From Sporosarcina thermotolerans (GTDB taxonomy: Bacteria > Bacillota > Bacilli > Bacillales_A > Planococcaceae): a stretch of 64,000 bases of DNA. Both the position numbers and the translations under genes were made by a program. The notes under the pieces are model-generated. The model searched no databases. It saw only the letters and a list, made by a program, of their open reading frames with translations, and was not told the origin of the DNA. The stretch is from NCBI RefSeq assembly GCF_030067815.1, contig NZ_CP125968.1, forward strand, positions 3,030,001 through 3,094,000, written 5' to 3'. Shown here one piece after another: positions 18,090 through 27,238 of the stretch. How positions within the stretch are numbered: position 1 is the stretch's first letter; every line of letters begins with the position of its first letter.

Positions 18090-18094
18090 TCCCC

Positions 18095-18943
18095 TTATTT
18101 CTCAAATCCAATATGAATCGAATCCGCAATATGCTTATATCCAATTTCCTTATAAATCTTATTTGAAGTAGGATTCATCATATCAGTATATAGAACACAG
18201 AAATCATACTCTTTTAAAAGCTCCATGGAGCCGTATGCCACCATCGTCCGAGCATATCCTTTCCTTCGTTCCTCTTTCGGTGTAAAGACCAATGAGACCG
18301 TGACTCCATTCCTTGTCGGCCTTGATTTCTTCATCATTGAAACAACTTTCCCTTCATCTTCCCACAAGAATACTTCCTGTGCTTCAATGAATTGTGTGAC
18401 TCTATCTTTCACAAGTTCAATAGGAGTCCTTTCCAAATTCGCATCATCTTCAAAAAACGAATACCAGCTTACAATCAATGAATGATCATCCATCGTCGCA
18501 TACCGCCAACTTCCCGGACTCATATCAATCGTTTTATCGACATTTTCCAATCGATAAAGCCCTTGATCCATCAAAAGTTTTTGCTTTTCTCCTGTATGTG
18601 CCACCCATTTGTCTGCAAACAACTCAGCCCATTGCTTCAAGCTAATAACTGATGTGACAGTGACTGCAGTTTCGTTAATTTCACGGATAATGAAATCTAT
18701 CACTTCATCAATTTTACTTTCATCCACAATGACAAGATTTACTGGATGTGGGGGTGTCATTTGAAGAAGTGCAAGTACCTCATCCCCTTCCACCACTGCT
18801 GCCATGAATGGATTCTCATACTTCCCCGCCTTAATTGCCTGTAAAACACCATAAAACAAGCTGAAGACATCCTCTTGCTTCTCAACGATCGGTTCGGCAA
18901 CCGTTGCAAATTGCTTTGCGTTCTCAAATCGAATAAATTCCAT
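18095..18943 (-). CDS. GNAT-family N-acetyltransferase
   Basis: A 282-residue protein whose C-terminal third carries the acetyl-CoA loop region SLVFTPKEERRKGYARTMVA (the R/Q-x-x-G-x-A/G type motif) and NPTSNKIYKEIGYKHI, typical of GNAT enzymes. The N-terminal half is a second degenerate GNAT-like or variable domain. ATG 18943 is preferred over an upstream in-frame start because GGGGATGGGGA precedes it. The substrate is unknown. Array A begins 6 bp after its stop codon. Confidence 0.88.
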   Translation of the reverse strand: MEFIRFENAKQFATVAEPIVEKQEDVFSLFYGVLQAIKAGKYENPFMAAVVEGDEVLALLQMTPPHPVNLVIVDESKIDEVIDFIIREINETAVTVTSVISLKQWAELFADKWVAHTGEKQKLLMDQGLYRLENVDKTIDMSPGSWRYATMDDHSLIVSWYSFFEDDANLERTPIELVKDRVTQFIEAQEVFLWEDEGKVVSMMKKSRPTRNGVTVSLVFTPKEERRKGYARTMVAYGSMELLKEYDFCVLYTDMMNPTSNKIYKEIGYKHIADSIHIGFEK

Positions 18944-19038
18944 TCCCCATCCCCATTTCTTTTCCAGTATTATACAGACAATTGACAGATTTGTCATCCA
19001 TGTCTTTTAATATCTTAGGTCCAGAAATAGCAAAAAAA

Positions 19039-19058
19039 GACATGCAGAATAGCATGTC
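19039..19058 (-). terminator. Intrinsic terminator
   Basis: Stem GGACATGC/GCATGTC followed on the minus strand by seven T, just after the membrane protein gene ending at 19087. Confidence 0.9.
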
Positions 19059-19086
19059 CTTTTCAATATGTAAATCACTATTCGCT

Positions 19087-19526
19087 TCACCACAGCAACG
19101 GCTTTTGAACCATTAACCAAAGCATGATGAGCAAAAGCCCAATATAAATCCACGAAGTCCTATTTAGTACGGTCAGGATTTCTCCTTTATTACTTTCAGG
19201 AAGATGATACCTTTTAAGCACTTTCGTAAAGCCAGTCGAAAGAAAAACGCCGATAACAGCATGATGGCAAGTGTTGCAATCACCCATGAAGTATACCAAG
19301 GCCATGGCCCAGTCAGAATAAGCAGCACACCTGAAATGACTAACACATGTCCTGCGTGCATGACAATTCTAATAATGACATGGATGACCGATAAAAATGC
19401 ACTTTCGGATGATTCGTCGACATTCCGCAGCCTCTTAATCGAAGGCATTAATAGGAATAATGGTCCGATGGAAAGGACTGCGGAGAAGACGTGGACAAAA
19501 ACGATTGTCCCGTACATGTATTTCAT
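19087..19526 (-). pseudogene. Four-helix membrane protein (DUF2269-like), one frameshift
   Basis: Two out-of-frame segments join into a 146-residue protein when one base is added at 19222-19224. Four membrane segments are visible: IVFVHVFSAVLSIGPLFLL at the N-terminus, VMHAGHVLVISGVLLILTG, a third, and WIYIGLLLIMLWLMV at the C-terminus. A conserved His in the first helix and HAGH in the second recall DUF2269/CopD-like proteins. Function is unknown. The ASCH-domain gene ends 5 bp away on the same strand. Confidence 0.68.
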
Positions 19527-19530
19527 AACA

Positions 19531-19863
19531 TTAGTCAGTAACTGGGCTGAATTCGTGGACCCACACGCTCATTTGAGGAAGCCAAGGCATTTTCGGGTGT
19601 AAAGCTAAAATGGATTGTTTATATTCTTCCATATTTGCATACCCTTCCTTAACTGCATGCTCATCAGTTATCTCGCCGAGTGTTTGTTTGTAGAGCTTAT
19701 CAATTTTGAACTTCTTCCCATCCAAAATCATGATCTCGTCCGGATATGCATAGACGCCATTTCGTCTCGTAGCTGTTTTTTCTCCTCTTAAAACCTTCTG
19801 TACATCTTCAGGAATTGTAACAAGACGTTCGATCGAGCAAGACTTTTCTGGTAGTTCATTCAT
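19531..19863 (-). CDS. ASCH-domain protein
   Basis: A 110-residue protein with LRGEKTATRRNGVYAYPDEI, the GxKxxT-type motif of ASCH domains, and TLGEITDEHAVKEGY later in the fold. ASCH domains are beta-barrels related to PUA that act in RNA binding or as small nucleic-acid hydrolases. The start is 5 bp-spaced upstream of the membrane protein gene, so the two are likely co-transcribed. Confidence 0.82.
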   Translation of the reverse strand: MNELPEKSCSIERLVTIPEDVQKVLRGEKTATRRNGVYAYPDEIMILDGKKFKIDKLYKQTLGEITDEHAVKEGYANMEEYKQSILALHPKMPWLPQMSVWVHEFSPVTD

Positions 19864-19977
19864 ACTGCATCGCCCCTATTCTTAATCTACTACTATCATA
19901 GCGATTTCATGCTTTTTTATCCAATGAAAACCGGTGCTTCCTATATCATTTCACATTTCAGTCACACTTTTGTTAGC

Positions 19978-20730
19978 TTAATGAACCTCAAAAGTAAACT
20001 CTTCATGTTCATGTAGACCATTGTCATCTTTCACATGAATTTTCACCGTATAAGTACCTGTTTTATCGAAACTATGAGCAGCCGTGTATTCACCGGCTTT
20101 CAATTCAATCGTATCAATCCATAAATGCTTTTCGCCAAGGCTATCGCCCCATACTTGGTAACGCACGTTTGCTTTTTCAAGAGGTTGTCCGTCAATTTGC
20201 AAATGCGTCATCAATTCAGTTTCAGCTCCAGCTTCCGCATTTTCAGGCTTTACGAAATGAAGGGAAAAACCTTCTGTATGGCCATGTTCATGACCCTGGT
20301 CCGCGTGTTCATCATCATGACTTTCTACATTAGGACCTTTTCCAATTGTCACTTCTTTAAAAGGCATTGAATGCAAACGTTTTGCATCGACATGAACTTG
20401 GATATGATAAAGTCCATCCTTCTCAAATGAAGTTTCAGCGGTATATAAACCATTCTTTTCATTAACTGAATCAATCATGATAGAATCGTCTTTCTTCCCA
20501 TCTTCCCACACTTCATATACGACTTTATCTGCATCCTCAACTTTTTCATCGCCGTATGTGACAAGAGCCTCCATTTTCACAGTCTCCCCCACTTCAGCAT
20601 GCTCAGTGACGGAAAGATCGACAAGAAGCGGTAGGACTTCCACTGAAGACCCGTCGTCTACTTCTTTTCCACAGGCCGATAAAACCAGTAACCCAAAAAT
20701 AACTAATAGTGCACTAAACTTCTTCTTCAT
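19978..20730 (-). CDS. Lipoprotein with two YtkA/FixH-like domains and a His-rich linker
   Basis: A 250-residue lipoprotein (signal peptide, lipobox LSAC). It has two similar beta-rich domains, each with a VxYEVW or VRYQVW strand and a closing GLYxAxxSFxKxGxYxIxVHV-type strand, so the domain is internally duplicated. A linker of about 15 residues, SHDDEHADQGHEHGH, is rich in His and Asp and suits metal binding. YtkA-like domains occur in copper delivery to cytochrome oxidase. ATG 20730 follows GGAGG; the upstream in-frame start at 20790 is less likely. It diverges from the two-component system and SCO-like gene at 20884. Confidence 0.82.
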   Translation of the reverse strand: MKKKFSALLVIFGLLVLSACGKEVDDGSSVEVLPLLVDLSVTEHAEVGETVKMEALVTYGDEKVEDADKVVYEVWEDGKKDDSIMIDSVNEKNGLYTAETSFEKDGLYHIQVHVDAKRLHSMPFKEVTIGKGPNVESHDDEHADQGHEHGHTEGFSLHFVKPENAEAGAETELMTHLQIDGQPLEKANVRYQVWGDSLGEKHLWIDTIELKAGEYTAAHSFDKTGTYTVKIHVKDDNGLHEHEEFTFEVH

Positions 20731-20883
20731 CTTCGTGCCTCCATTTTTAATACTTAACGTTTCGGATTTTGTCCAGTATGATAGTATCAATTAATTAAGA
20801 AGTAACTATGAAGTACTTCTTCATTAGTATTTCACAACAGTTTTCTATTATAAAGTTATAAACATTCGAAATGAGGTTTTTCG

Positions 20884-21561
20884 ATGAATCCCTATACAAT
20901 ATTAATAATAGATGATGAGCCGCAAATGAGAAGGTTAATACGCACATTTCTTACTCGTGATGGCTATTCAGTCGAAGAAGCTACCGATGGGCTTGATGCT
21001 CTTTCTAAGATTAATATGCAGCAACCGCATTTATGTATTGTCGATGTCATGATGCCCTATATGGATGGCTTCAAATTCGCCAAAGAATTGAAACAAACCG
21101 CAAATATTCCCCTTATTTTTTTATCTGCGAAAGGTGAGGAATGGGATAAAATCGAAGGTTTGAAACTTGGCGGTGATGATTATATCGTCAAACCTTTCAT
21201 GCCCGGTGAATTGTTGGCAAGGGTAGAATCCGTGCTTAGAAGATCGTATCAAAACACCCCAATGAGACAGGCTCTTGTCATCGGCCCCCTTGTCATCGAT
21301 TCCGATGCGCATACAGTCACGTTGGATAATAAGCCGCTACCATTAACACTTAAAGAATTTGGCGTCCTTGAAACATTGGCCAAAAACAAAGGACGGGTCT
21401 ATTCACGTGAGCAACTACTTGAATTAGTGTGGGGGAATAACCATCATAGTACTGATCGGACAGTCGACACGCATATCAAAACATTGCGCCTGAAGATGGG
21501 TGAAGCTGGAAGCATGATTGAAACCGTATGGGGAATCGGCTATAAATTTGAGGCCAAATGA
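20884..21561 (+). CDS. Response regulator, OmpR/PhoB family
   Basis: A 225-residue regulator: receiver domain with acidic pocket IIDDEPQ (residues 9-15), phospho-acceptor Asp54 in IVDVMMPYMDG, Lys in DDYIVKPF, then a winged-helix DNA-binding domain (LTLKEFGVLETLAKNKGRVY ... TVDTHIKTLRLKM). Its stop overlaps the kinase start by 4 bp. Likely targets, by position, are the divergent YtkA-like lipoprotein gene and its own operon. Confidence 0.95.
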   Translation: MNPYTILIIDDEPQMRRLIRTFLTRDGYSVEEATDGLDALSKINMQQPHLCIVDVMMPYMDGFKFAKELKQTANIPLIFLSAKGEEWDKIEGLKLGGDDYIVKPFMPGELLARVESVLRRSYQNTPMRQALVIGPLVIDSDAHTVTLDNKPLPLTLKEFGVLETLAKNKGRVYSREQLLELVWGNNHHSTDRTVDTHIKTLRLKMGEAGSMIETVWGIGYKFEAK

Positions 21562-22970
21562 TGAAGAGGCTCACCTTAAGTAAAAAACTATTTACCGTTT
21601 TTCTATCAAGTATTGCATTCACGATTCTATTTTCGTTTTTCTTTATTCACCTCCTTTATTCACAGCTTTATATTTCAAGTATCGAGGAATCGATAGTCTA
21701 TCAAGGGAAGCGAACCGCCTCCCATTACCATTATGGCGAACTAAGTGATGAAATCATCGAGAAAATCCAATGGTATAATATTGTTTCCGAATATGAAATC
21801 ATCGTTGTCGATCAATTGGATGACCTTTCCTCCTATTTTCCATATAAGATCAATTATGAAAATTTAGTTGACAACGCCGACCAGAAAAGACTCGAAAATG
21901 GAGCTTATTTGCTTAAAAAAGGATATGTCGAGGAGCTTGGCCGTGAAATCATAGGTGCCATTTTCCCTATTAAAGGAGAGACGGGTTTAATCGGATTTAT
22001 TTATATTTATGTTCCATTGGCCGCGATACAAGACGTATTCCGTGAAAGCATACCACTAATGGTAACTGTCGGCACACTGTTCTTCTTCATCCTTTTCCTT
22101 GTTATGAATAAAATAATAAACTCTATGTTCAATCCGTTGCGTGATTTACAAAGGCTGTCCTCTGAAGTATCCAAAGGAAACTATAGCAGCCGAATCGAAA
22201 CAGTTCGGGAGGATGAAGTCGGACAGTTGACGAATGCCTTTAATTCAATGAGTCTATCGCTTGAGGAGCAGGAAATAAGGAAGAAGGAATTCACCTCCAA
22301 TATCGTTCACGAGCTCCGAACGCCGTTGACGTATATAGGCGGATACACACATGCCTTAAAAGCAAAAATCTATTCTTCCCCTGCAGAAGCCGAGGGTTAT
22401 TTAACGACCATTGAAAAAGAAACAGTCCGTTTAAATAAGCTTGTTAATGATCTCGTCGAATTAAATCATCTACAGGAGAATCTGTATGTCCTTCATAATG
22501 AACCAATTGCGATTGCGCAACTCATATTGGATACTGTCGACTTATTCAAAATATTGATCGCTGAAAAAGGATTACAGCTTCATCTAAATATTGAAGAAAA
22601 CAGCATCATTACAGGGGATTCGCAAAGGATTCAGCAAGTCTTCTATAATGTTATCGACAACGCCATTAAATACTCATCTGATGGTGGAAATTTAACGATC
22701 ACATTGAAAAAATCCGGGGAAAATATCGAATTTCAAGTCGACAACCAGGGAATCCACATCCCGAAAGAAGACATTAATCGAATTGGTGAACGCTTTTTCA
22801 GAACAGATAAAGCAAGAAATCGAACGACCGGCGGAACTGGTCTTGGGCTTTCGATTGTGAAGGAAATTATAAGACTTCATGGTGGCACATTTTCCATACA
22901 AAGCGATCCATCTACAGGAACTTCTGTTAAAATCCATTTGAAAGAGAGGTCGAAAAATGAGGCCAATTAA
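21558..22970 (+). CDS. HAMP-domain sensor histidine kinase
   Basis: A 470-residue membrane kinase: two membrane segments (residues ~12-35 and ~165-190) flank an extracellular sensor of about 130 residues, then HAMP, a dimerisation domain with phospho-His251 (NIVHELRTPLTYIGGY), and the ATPase with NVIDNAIKYS, GERFFRTD and GGTGLGLSIVK. It is coupled to the response regulator by an ATGA overlap and to the SCO-like gene by a 14-bp overlap. The signal is unknown; the linked genes suggest copper or respiratory status. Confidence 0.95.
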   Translation: MMKRLTLSKKLFTVFLSSIAFTILFSFFFIHLLYSQLYISSIEESIVYQGKRTASHYHYGELSDEIIEKIQWYNIVSEYEIIVVDQLDDLSSYFPYKINYENLVDNADQKRLENGAYLLKKGYVEELGREIIGAIFPIKGETGLIGFIYIYVPLAAIQDVFRESIPLMVTVGTLFFFILFLVMNKIINSMFNPLRDLQRLSSEVSKGNYSSRIETVREDEVGQLTNAFNSMSLSLEEQEIRKKEFTSNIVHELRTPLTYIGGYTHALKAKIYSSPAEAEGYLTTIEKETVRLNKLVNDLVELNHLQENLYVLHNEPIAIAQLILDTVDLFKILIAEKGLQLHLNIEENSIITGDSQRIQQVFYNVIDNAIKYSSDGGNLTITLKKSGENIEFQVDNQGIHIPKEDINRIGERFFRTDKARNRTTGGTGLGLSIVKEIIRLHGGTFSIQSDPSTGTSVKIHLKERSKNEAN

Positions 22971-23523
22971 CCTAGTTCATTTCCTTGTTTTAATTCTTCT
23001 CCTGTCCGCATGTGGCACTTCACAACAGACTGGGAGACAAGTCACTTCTTTTTCATTTACAGATCAAAACGGAAATTCTTTCGGTACGGAACAATTAGAC
23101 GGAAAAGTGTGGATCGCGGATTTCATCTTCATCGGCTGTACAACAGTTTGCCCACAGATGACAAGTGAAATGGCAAATTTGCAAACGGCTTTCAAAGAGA
23201 AAGGCCTTGAAGTTGAATTTGTCTCATTTACGGTAAATCCGAATATCGATTCTCCAACGATTTTGAAAGATTATATTAGTCAATTTACAGACGATGAATC
23301 GAATTGGCATCTTTTGACTGGCTATTCACAGGAAACAATTGAGAGTTTAGCGTTGAATCAATTCCAGACTATTGTCCAAAAACCAAAGACTTCGAGCCAA
23401 GTCATTCACGGAACAAACTTTTATATCGTCAATCAAGACGGACTAATCGTCAATGAATTTAATTATGTAGAAGAAAATTTTGTTGAGCAAGTAGTGGATC
23501 AGGTAACTAAACTTCTGAAATGA
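22957..23523 (+). CDS. SCO1/SenC-family lipoprotein
   Basis: A 188-residue thioredoxin-fold lipoprotein (lipobox LSAC). The copper site is complete: Cys61 and Cys65 in GCTTVCPQM and His151 in VIHGTNFYIV. SCO proteins insert copper into the CuA centre of cytochrome c oxidase or act as thiol reductases outside the membrane. Its start overlaps the end of the kinase gene by 14 bp, so sensor, regulator and SCO form one operon. Confidence 0.94.
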   Translation: MRPINLVHFLVLILLLSACGTSQQTGRQVTSFSFTDQNGNSFGTEQLDGKVWIADFIFIGCTTVCPQMTSEMANLQTAFKEKGLEVEFVSFTVNPNIDSPTILKDYISQFTDDESNWHLLTGYSQETIESLALNQFQTIVQKPKTSSQVIHGTNFYIVNQDGLIVNEFNYVEENFVEQVVDQVTKLLK

Positions 23524-23594
23524 TGCTGAAATAATTGGCGCCATAAAACAAAACTGATACGATTAGAGCAATATGAATTTCAAGGAGGATGCAC

Positions 23595-23906
23595 TTGAAA
23601 GAGTCAATAAACGAATCCATTGCTTCTCTACCTTATTTCACAGTAGAGCGATCTATCGAATGGTTTCAGCAAAAACATCAGCAATCATCCAATACCATTC
23701 TGCTATTTCAGGACTCGATCAAAACCGAGCAGAACACTTTTTCTCTCGAACATGTACTTGATCTATCCTATCGACCTTTTTCAAATGGAACAGGCTTGTT
23801 TTACCTTCATACAAACAGAGGGGTTTTCACTTTCGAAGTGAAAACCGATCCAAATGAGTTCATCGAATCGTATCGCAAGTTAAAAGGGGATTATTATCCA
23901 TTTTAA
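23595..23906 (+). CDS. Small hypothetical protein
   Basis: A 103-residue soluble protein. The TTG at 23595 is preferred to the ATG at 23589, because AAGGAGG (23582-23588) directly abuts the ATG but lies 6 bases from the TTG. The C-terminal part (GTGLFYLHTNRGVFTFEVK) looks like a small beta sandwich. I do not recognise the family. Confidence 0.65.
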   Translation: MKESINESIASLPYFTVERSIEWFQQKHQQSSNTILLFQDSIKTEQNTFSLEHVLDLSYRPFSNGTGLFYLHTNRGVFTFEVKTDPNEFIESYRKLKGDYYPF

Positions 23907-23926
23907 ATATCCGGCTTATGTCATTT

Positions 23927-23952
23927 GTTTAATTATGCCCGATTAGAGGTAT
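23927..23952 (+). promoter_or_regulatory. SigB-type general stress promoter of the YflT-like gene
   Basis: GTTTAA (23927-23932), a 14-base spacer and AGGTAT (23947-23952) match the SigB consensus GTTTAA-N12-15-GGGTAT with one mismatch. It lies 33 bases upstream of a gene whose family is known as SigB-controlled in Bacillus. Confidence 0.72.
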
Positions 23953-23985
23953 ATAAAAACAAATACGTTTGGGAGGTAATTTAAA

Positions 23986-24305
23986 ATGGTAATGAAGAAA
24001 ATCGTGGAAAATGCTGTTCAAGCTAAAAATGAGATTGAGGTTTTGACAAGTCAAGGGTATACGCATGATGACATTTATATTTTCGCACATGATAAAAAAG
24101 ATCCGATGATATTACTGAAGCACTTGATACGGAAAAGGTGGGCATGAAGGAGCAAGGATTCCTTGACAGCATGAAAAACATGTTCACTTCACGTGGAGAT
24201 GAACTCCGAAGCAAAATGGAAGCTGCGGGCCTAACAGCCGAAGATGCGGCAGATGCGGAGCGCGAACTCGACCACGGGAAGCTTGTCCTCATCGCTAAAA
24301 AATAA
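23986..24305 (+). pseudogene. General stress protein, YflT/GSP17M family, one frameshift
   Basis: The N-terminus MVMKKIVENAVQAKNEIEVL and GYTHDDIYIFAHD, with a later KVGMKEQGFLDSMKNMF and AEDAADAERELDHGK, match the YflT heat/general stress family. One base is missing around 24094-24104; adding it gives 106 residues in one frame. A SigB-type promoter upstream and GGGAGG before ATG 23986 support the call. The biochemical role of the family is unknown. Confidence 0.85.
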
Positions 24306-24318
24306 TAAATCGATTATG

Positions 24319-24353
24319 GCTGTTCCATCCGAAGATGTTTCCGATGGAACAGC
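24319..24353 (+). terminator. Intrinsic terminator of the YflT-like gene
   Basis: Perfect 11-bp stem GCTGTTCCATC/GATGGAACAGC followed by TTTT. Confidence 0.9.
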
Positions 24354-24421
24354 TTTTCTTCTTTTCCTACACTTTACTCACTTTTTCCGTTATGATATGT
24401 ACTGAAAGTGGGTGCAGGACA

Positions 24422-24796
24422 ATGGATAAAAAGTTATGGAAAATAGGATTTTTCACGGGTTTGACTTCCTTCTGTCTATTAATATTAGGAATTCGAACGA
24501 TTTTGGGTACGGACTTGGTTCTGAAAAACTACTTTACATTTGGTGTTTTTAGCTTAACAGTCGGAATCTTAGCGGCATCATTACTATTTTATAAGTTTAA
24601 AATTGCCTTCAGAATTTTCATGGCAGCCCTTATTTTAGGATTCGCTGAGTTCTTTAGAAGTTTTCTTATGGATAAAAACGGGTTTGGCGATTTGATCGGT
24701 ATTCTTTCCCTTTTCATCATCACGACATTCGGATTTGGGATTGCAGTGATCGTTCAATTTATCGTTATCGCTATTCGAAAGATGAAAAATAAATAA
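24422..24796 (+). CDS. Hypothetical membrane protein
   Basis: A 124-residue protein with four predicted membrane segments and a basic C-terminus. ATG 24422 is used rather than an upstream in-frame ATG at 24335, which would place the start inside the preceding terminator. I do not recognise the family. Confidence 0.62.
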   Translation: MDKKLWKIGFFTGLTSFCLLILGIRTILGTDLVLKNYFTFGVFSLTVGILAASLLFYKFKIAFRIFMAALILGFAEFFRSFLMDKNGFGDLIGILSLFIITTFGFGIAVIVQFIVIAIRKMKNK

Positions 24797-24856
24797 ACGC
24801 GCTTAATTTAAATGAGCCAGGAGAATAATGCGATCAACGCTTAAATTCACACAAAA

Positions 24857-24883
24857 AAACGCATGCCGTTAAAAGCATGCGTT
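24857..24883 (-). terminator. Intrinsic terminator of rlmN
   Basis: 10-bp stem AAACGCATGC/GCATGCGTTT with an A-run on the plus strand that gives a T tract on the minus strand. Confidence 0.9.
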
Positions 24884-24893
24884 TCCTTATATA

Positions 24894-25964
24894 TTAATTT
24901 GCTTTGACTTTATCTTTCTTAATTTGCTTACTACGCAATTGACCACAAGCTGCGTCGATGTCTGTACCGTGTTCAAGACGGACACCGCAGTTGATTCCGC
25001 GCTTTTTCAATGTTTCGTAAAACGCTTTAATCGCCTCGGACTTGCTTCGCTGATACTGGCCGTGTTCATCGACTGGATTGTATGGAATTAAGTTTACATA
25101 GGACAGATGGCGTTTATTATAAAGCAGTTTCGCCAATTGTTCCGCTTCCACTACATGATCATTCACATCATCCAATAGGATGTACTCGAATGTTATCCGA
25201 CGATTCTTCGCTTCCAAATAGTAATCAATGGCATCCATCAACTTCTCGATCGGGTAAGCTTTATTGATTTTCATAATTTGACTGCGCAAATCATTATTTG
25301 GTGCGTGTAATGATACAGCTAAATTGATTTGAATATCTTCTTCCGCGAATTCACGGATTTTCGGCGTTAATCCACTTGTTGAAACTGTGATATGACGTGC
25401 ACCGATTGACAGACCTTCTTGGTCATTTACGACACGAAGGAAATTCATCAAGTTCGTGTAATTATCAAACGGTTCACCAATTCCCATGACAACGATATGG
25501 CTGACGCGTTCACCGCCGCCCAAATTATCAAGATGCTCTTGCACTTTCATAATTTGTCCAACGATTTCTCCAGCTTCCAAATCTCGGTTTTTCCGCAATA
25601 GACCACTTGCGCAGAAACTACAGCCGATATTACATCCGACTTGTGTCGTTACACATACCGATTGGCCATAAGGAAATTTCATCAGGACTGTTTCAATCAG
25701 GTTCCCGTCCTGCATTTTGAAAAGGAACTTGATGGTTCCATCATCCGAAACTTGTTTCACAGACTCCTCAAGAGTCTGAATCGCAAAATTCTCATCTAAT
25801 AATTGAAGGCATTCTTTATTTATATTTGTCATGTCTGCAAAGTTGATGACACGCTTTTTATAAAGCCAGTCCCATACTTGTGCAGCACGGAATTTCTTTT
25901 GTCCATTTTCTACAATAAAAGCAGTTAGCTGCTCCAATGTTAATCCATAAATTGATTTTTTCAT
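24894..25964 (-). CDS. rlmN: 23S rRNA (adenine-C2)-methyltransferase RlmN, radical SAM
   Basis: A 356-residue radical SAM enzyme; the 4Fe-4S Cys are 111, 115 and 118 ([12 protein letters not shown]), the SAM-binding GIGEPFDNY follows, and the late methyl-carrying Cys is in AACGQL near the C-terminus. RlmN methylates A2503 of 23S rRNA and A37 of some tRNAs. Cfr is excluded as the likelier call because the N-terminal [20 protein letters not shown] and length are those of RlmN. Confidence 0.96.
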   Translation of the reverse strand: MKKSIYGLTLEQLTAFIVENGQKKFRAAQVWDWLYKKRVINFADMTNINKECLQLLDENFAIQTLEESVKQVSDDGTIKFLFKMQDGNLIETVLMKFPYGQSVCVTTQVGCNIGCSFCASGLLRKNRDLEAGEIVGQIMKVQEHLDNLGGGERVSHIVVMGIGEPFDNYTNLMNFLRVVNDQEGLSIGARHITVSTSGLTPKIREFAEEDIQINLAVSLHAPNNDLRSQIMKINKAYPIEKLMDAIDYYLEAKNRRITFEYILLDDVNDHVVEAEQLAKLLYNKRHLSYVNLIPYNPVDEHGQYQRSKSEAIKAFYETLKKRGINCGVRLEHGTDIDAACGQLRSKQIKKDKVKAN

Positions 25965-26035
25965 GTCAATTCCTCACCTCTAAGCTTGGCATTCAGTCAT
26001 TATACCATAATAACGGACAAAGCGGAAGAAAAAAA

Positions 26036-26057
26036 GCTGCATTTTAAAAATTGCAGC
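26036..26057 (-). terminator. Intrinsic terminator
   Basis: Stem GCTGCA.TTT/AAA.TTGCAGC followed on the minus strand by eight T (A-run 26028-26035), after the 60-residue membrane protein gene. Confidence 0.82.
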
Positions 26058-26064
26058 CTCTTAC

Positions 26065-26247
26065 TCATTTTGGATCTTTCACCTGTTTTTTATCCTGCTT
26101 TATTTTCATAATTAAAACAAAAATATTCATCAAAGATAGAACAGTGAACATGATTGCAATGCCTGTCTGGCCTTTTGAAAAACGGTCAATTGCAAAATAG
26201 CCTAAGAAAATGATGAGCGCAATATCGATATATTTTGGAGTAGTCAT
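26065..26247 (-). CDS. Small two-helix membrane protein
   Basis: A 60-residue protein with two membrane segments (residues ~7-20 and ~28-47) separated by DRFSKGQTG, and a Lys-rich tail. Its own terminator follows. The family is not recognised; small proteins of this layout are common in Bacilli. Confidence 0.6.
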   Translation of the reverse strand: MTTPKYIDIALIIFLGYFAIDRFSKGQTGIAIMFTVLSLMNIFVLIMKIKQDKKQVKDPK

Positions 26248-26394
26248 TTAAATGCCTGCCTTCCCTTACCCTATACTTTTTACATAAGTATAACAGTTTT
26301 CCTGTTTGCATTGTATCCTATTTTAAGCTTCCTTAGATTAAAGATTTCATCAATGATATGATAACAATACAATGTCATTTTGGAGGAATAAACA

Positions 26395-27192
26395 ATGTTT
26401 GATTACCATATGCATAGCTCGTTTTCAAAGGATTGCACTGTTGAAATGGAAGATATGGTTAAAGGTGCTATTGCAAAAGGCCTCACGGAAATCTGCTTTA
26501 CCGAGCATATCGACTATGATTTTCCAGATGATGCAATCGAATTTGATTTTGATAAACAAAAATATACGGAGCGAATCGAGGAGCTACGGCAGCTTTACGA
26601 TGGACAAATCATTATTCGAAAAGGTGTTGAAATCGGCGTTCAGCCTCATATACTGCAACGATATGACGAAATGCTGAACGCTGAATCCTTCGATTTCATA
26701 ATCTGCTCAATGCATACTGTTGAACGAAAAGGTTTGCATTACGGAGAGATTTTCAAAGGAAAAACAGCGGAAGAAGCATCCATTAGTTATTATAATGAAT
26801 TGCTTCACTGCGTGAAAAACTTCGATAACTATTCGGTTTTAGGACATATTGATTTGATAAAGCGATATGCTCCAGAGATTGTCCAAAATGATTTCCATGC
26901 TATTTTAACCGAAATCTTCAATCACATCATTCCTGCAGGTAAAGGGATCGAATTAAATACATCGGGTGTTCGTTATGGTTTGTCAAACGGCTTGCCAAGT
27001 GATGATATTCTCAAGCTTTACAAACAATGCGGTGGCGAAATTATCACTTTAGGATCAGATGCCCATAAACCCGAGCACATCGCTTTTCAATTCAAGGAGT
27101 CACTTGAGTTAGTAAAGTCAATCGGGTTTTCATACATCACATCATTCAACAACCAGGAACCCGTTTTTCATCCGATTGACAAATTATTATGA
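26395..27192 (+). CDS. hisJ: PHP-family histidinol-phosphatase (HisJ/HisK-like)
   Basis: A 265-residue PHP-domain phosphatase: YHMHSSFSKD (metal-binding HxH), EICFTEHIDY (Glu/His), an internal VLGHIDLIKRY and the closing TLGSDAHKPEHIAFQF (Asp-x-His). Together these supply the trinuclear metal site of histidinol-phosphatases. Length fits HisJ. No other his gene is nearby, so another phosphoester substrate cannot be excluded. GGAGG precedes ATG 26395. Confidence 0.88.
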   Translation: MFDYHMHSSFSKDCTVEMEDMVKGAIAKGLTEICFTEHIDYDFPDDAIEFDFDKQKYTERIEELRQLYDGQIIIRKGVEIGVQPHILQRYDEMLNAESFDFIICSMHTVERKGLHYGEIFKGKTAEEASISYYNELLHCVKNFDNYSVLGHIDLIKRYAPEIVQNDFHAILTEIFNHIIPAGKGIELNTSGVRYGLSNGLPSDDILKLYKQCGGEIITLGSDAHKPEHIAFQFKESLELVKSIGFSYITSFNNQEPVFHPIDKLL

Positions 27193-27200
27193 ACAGAAAT

Positions 27201-27237
27201 AAAGCTGTATTCTCCAAATTAATGGAAATACAGCTTT
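27201..27237. terminator. Bidirectional intrinsic terminator
   Basis: 11-bp stem AAAGCTGTATT/AATACAGCTTT with A and T tracts, between convergent genes. Confidence 0.88.
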
Positions 27238-27238
27238 T

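Noticed and set aside
24023..24292. An 89-residue minus-strand ORF inside the YflT-like gene
   Set aside because: It overlaps a gene recognised on the other strand and appears only as a shadow of its codon pattern.
24335..24421. Longer N-terminus for the membrane protein at 24422
   Set aside because: The extra codons lie within the terminator of the YflT-like gene, and no ribosome binding site precedes that ATG.
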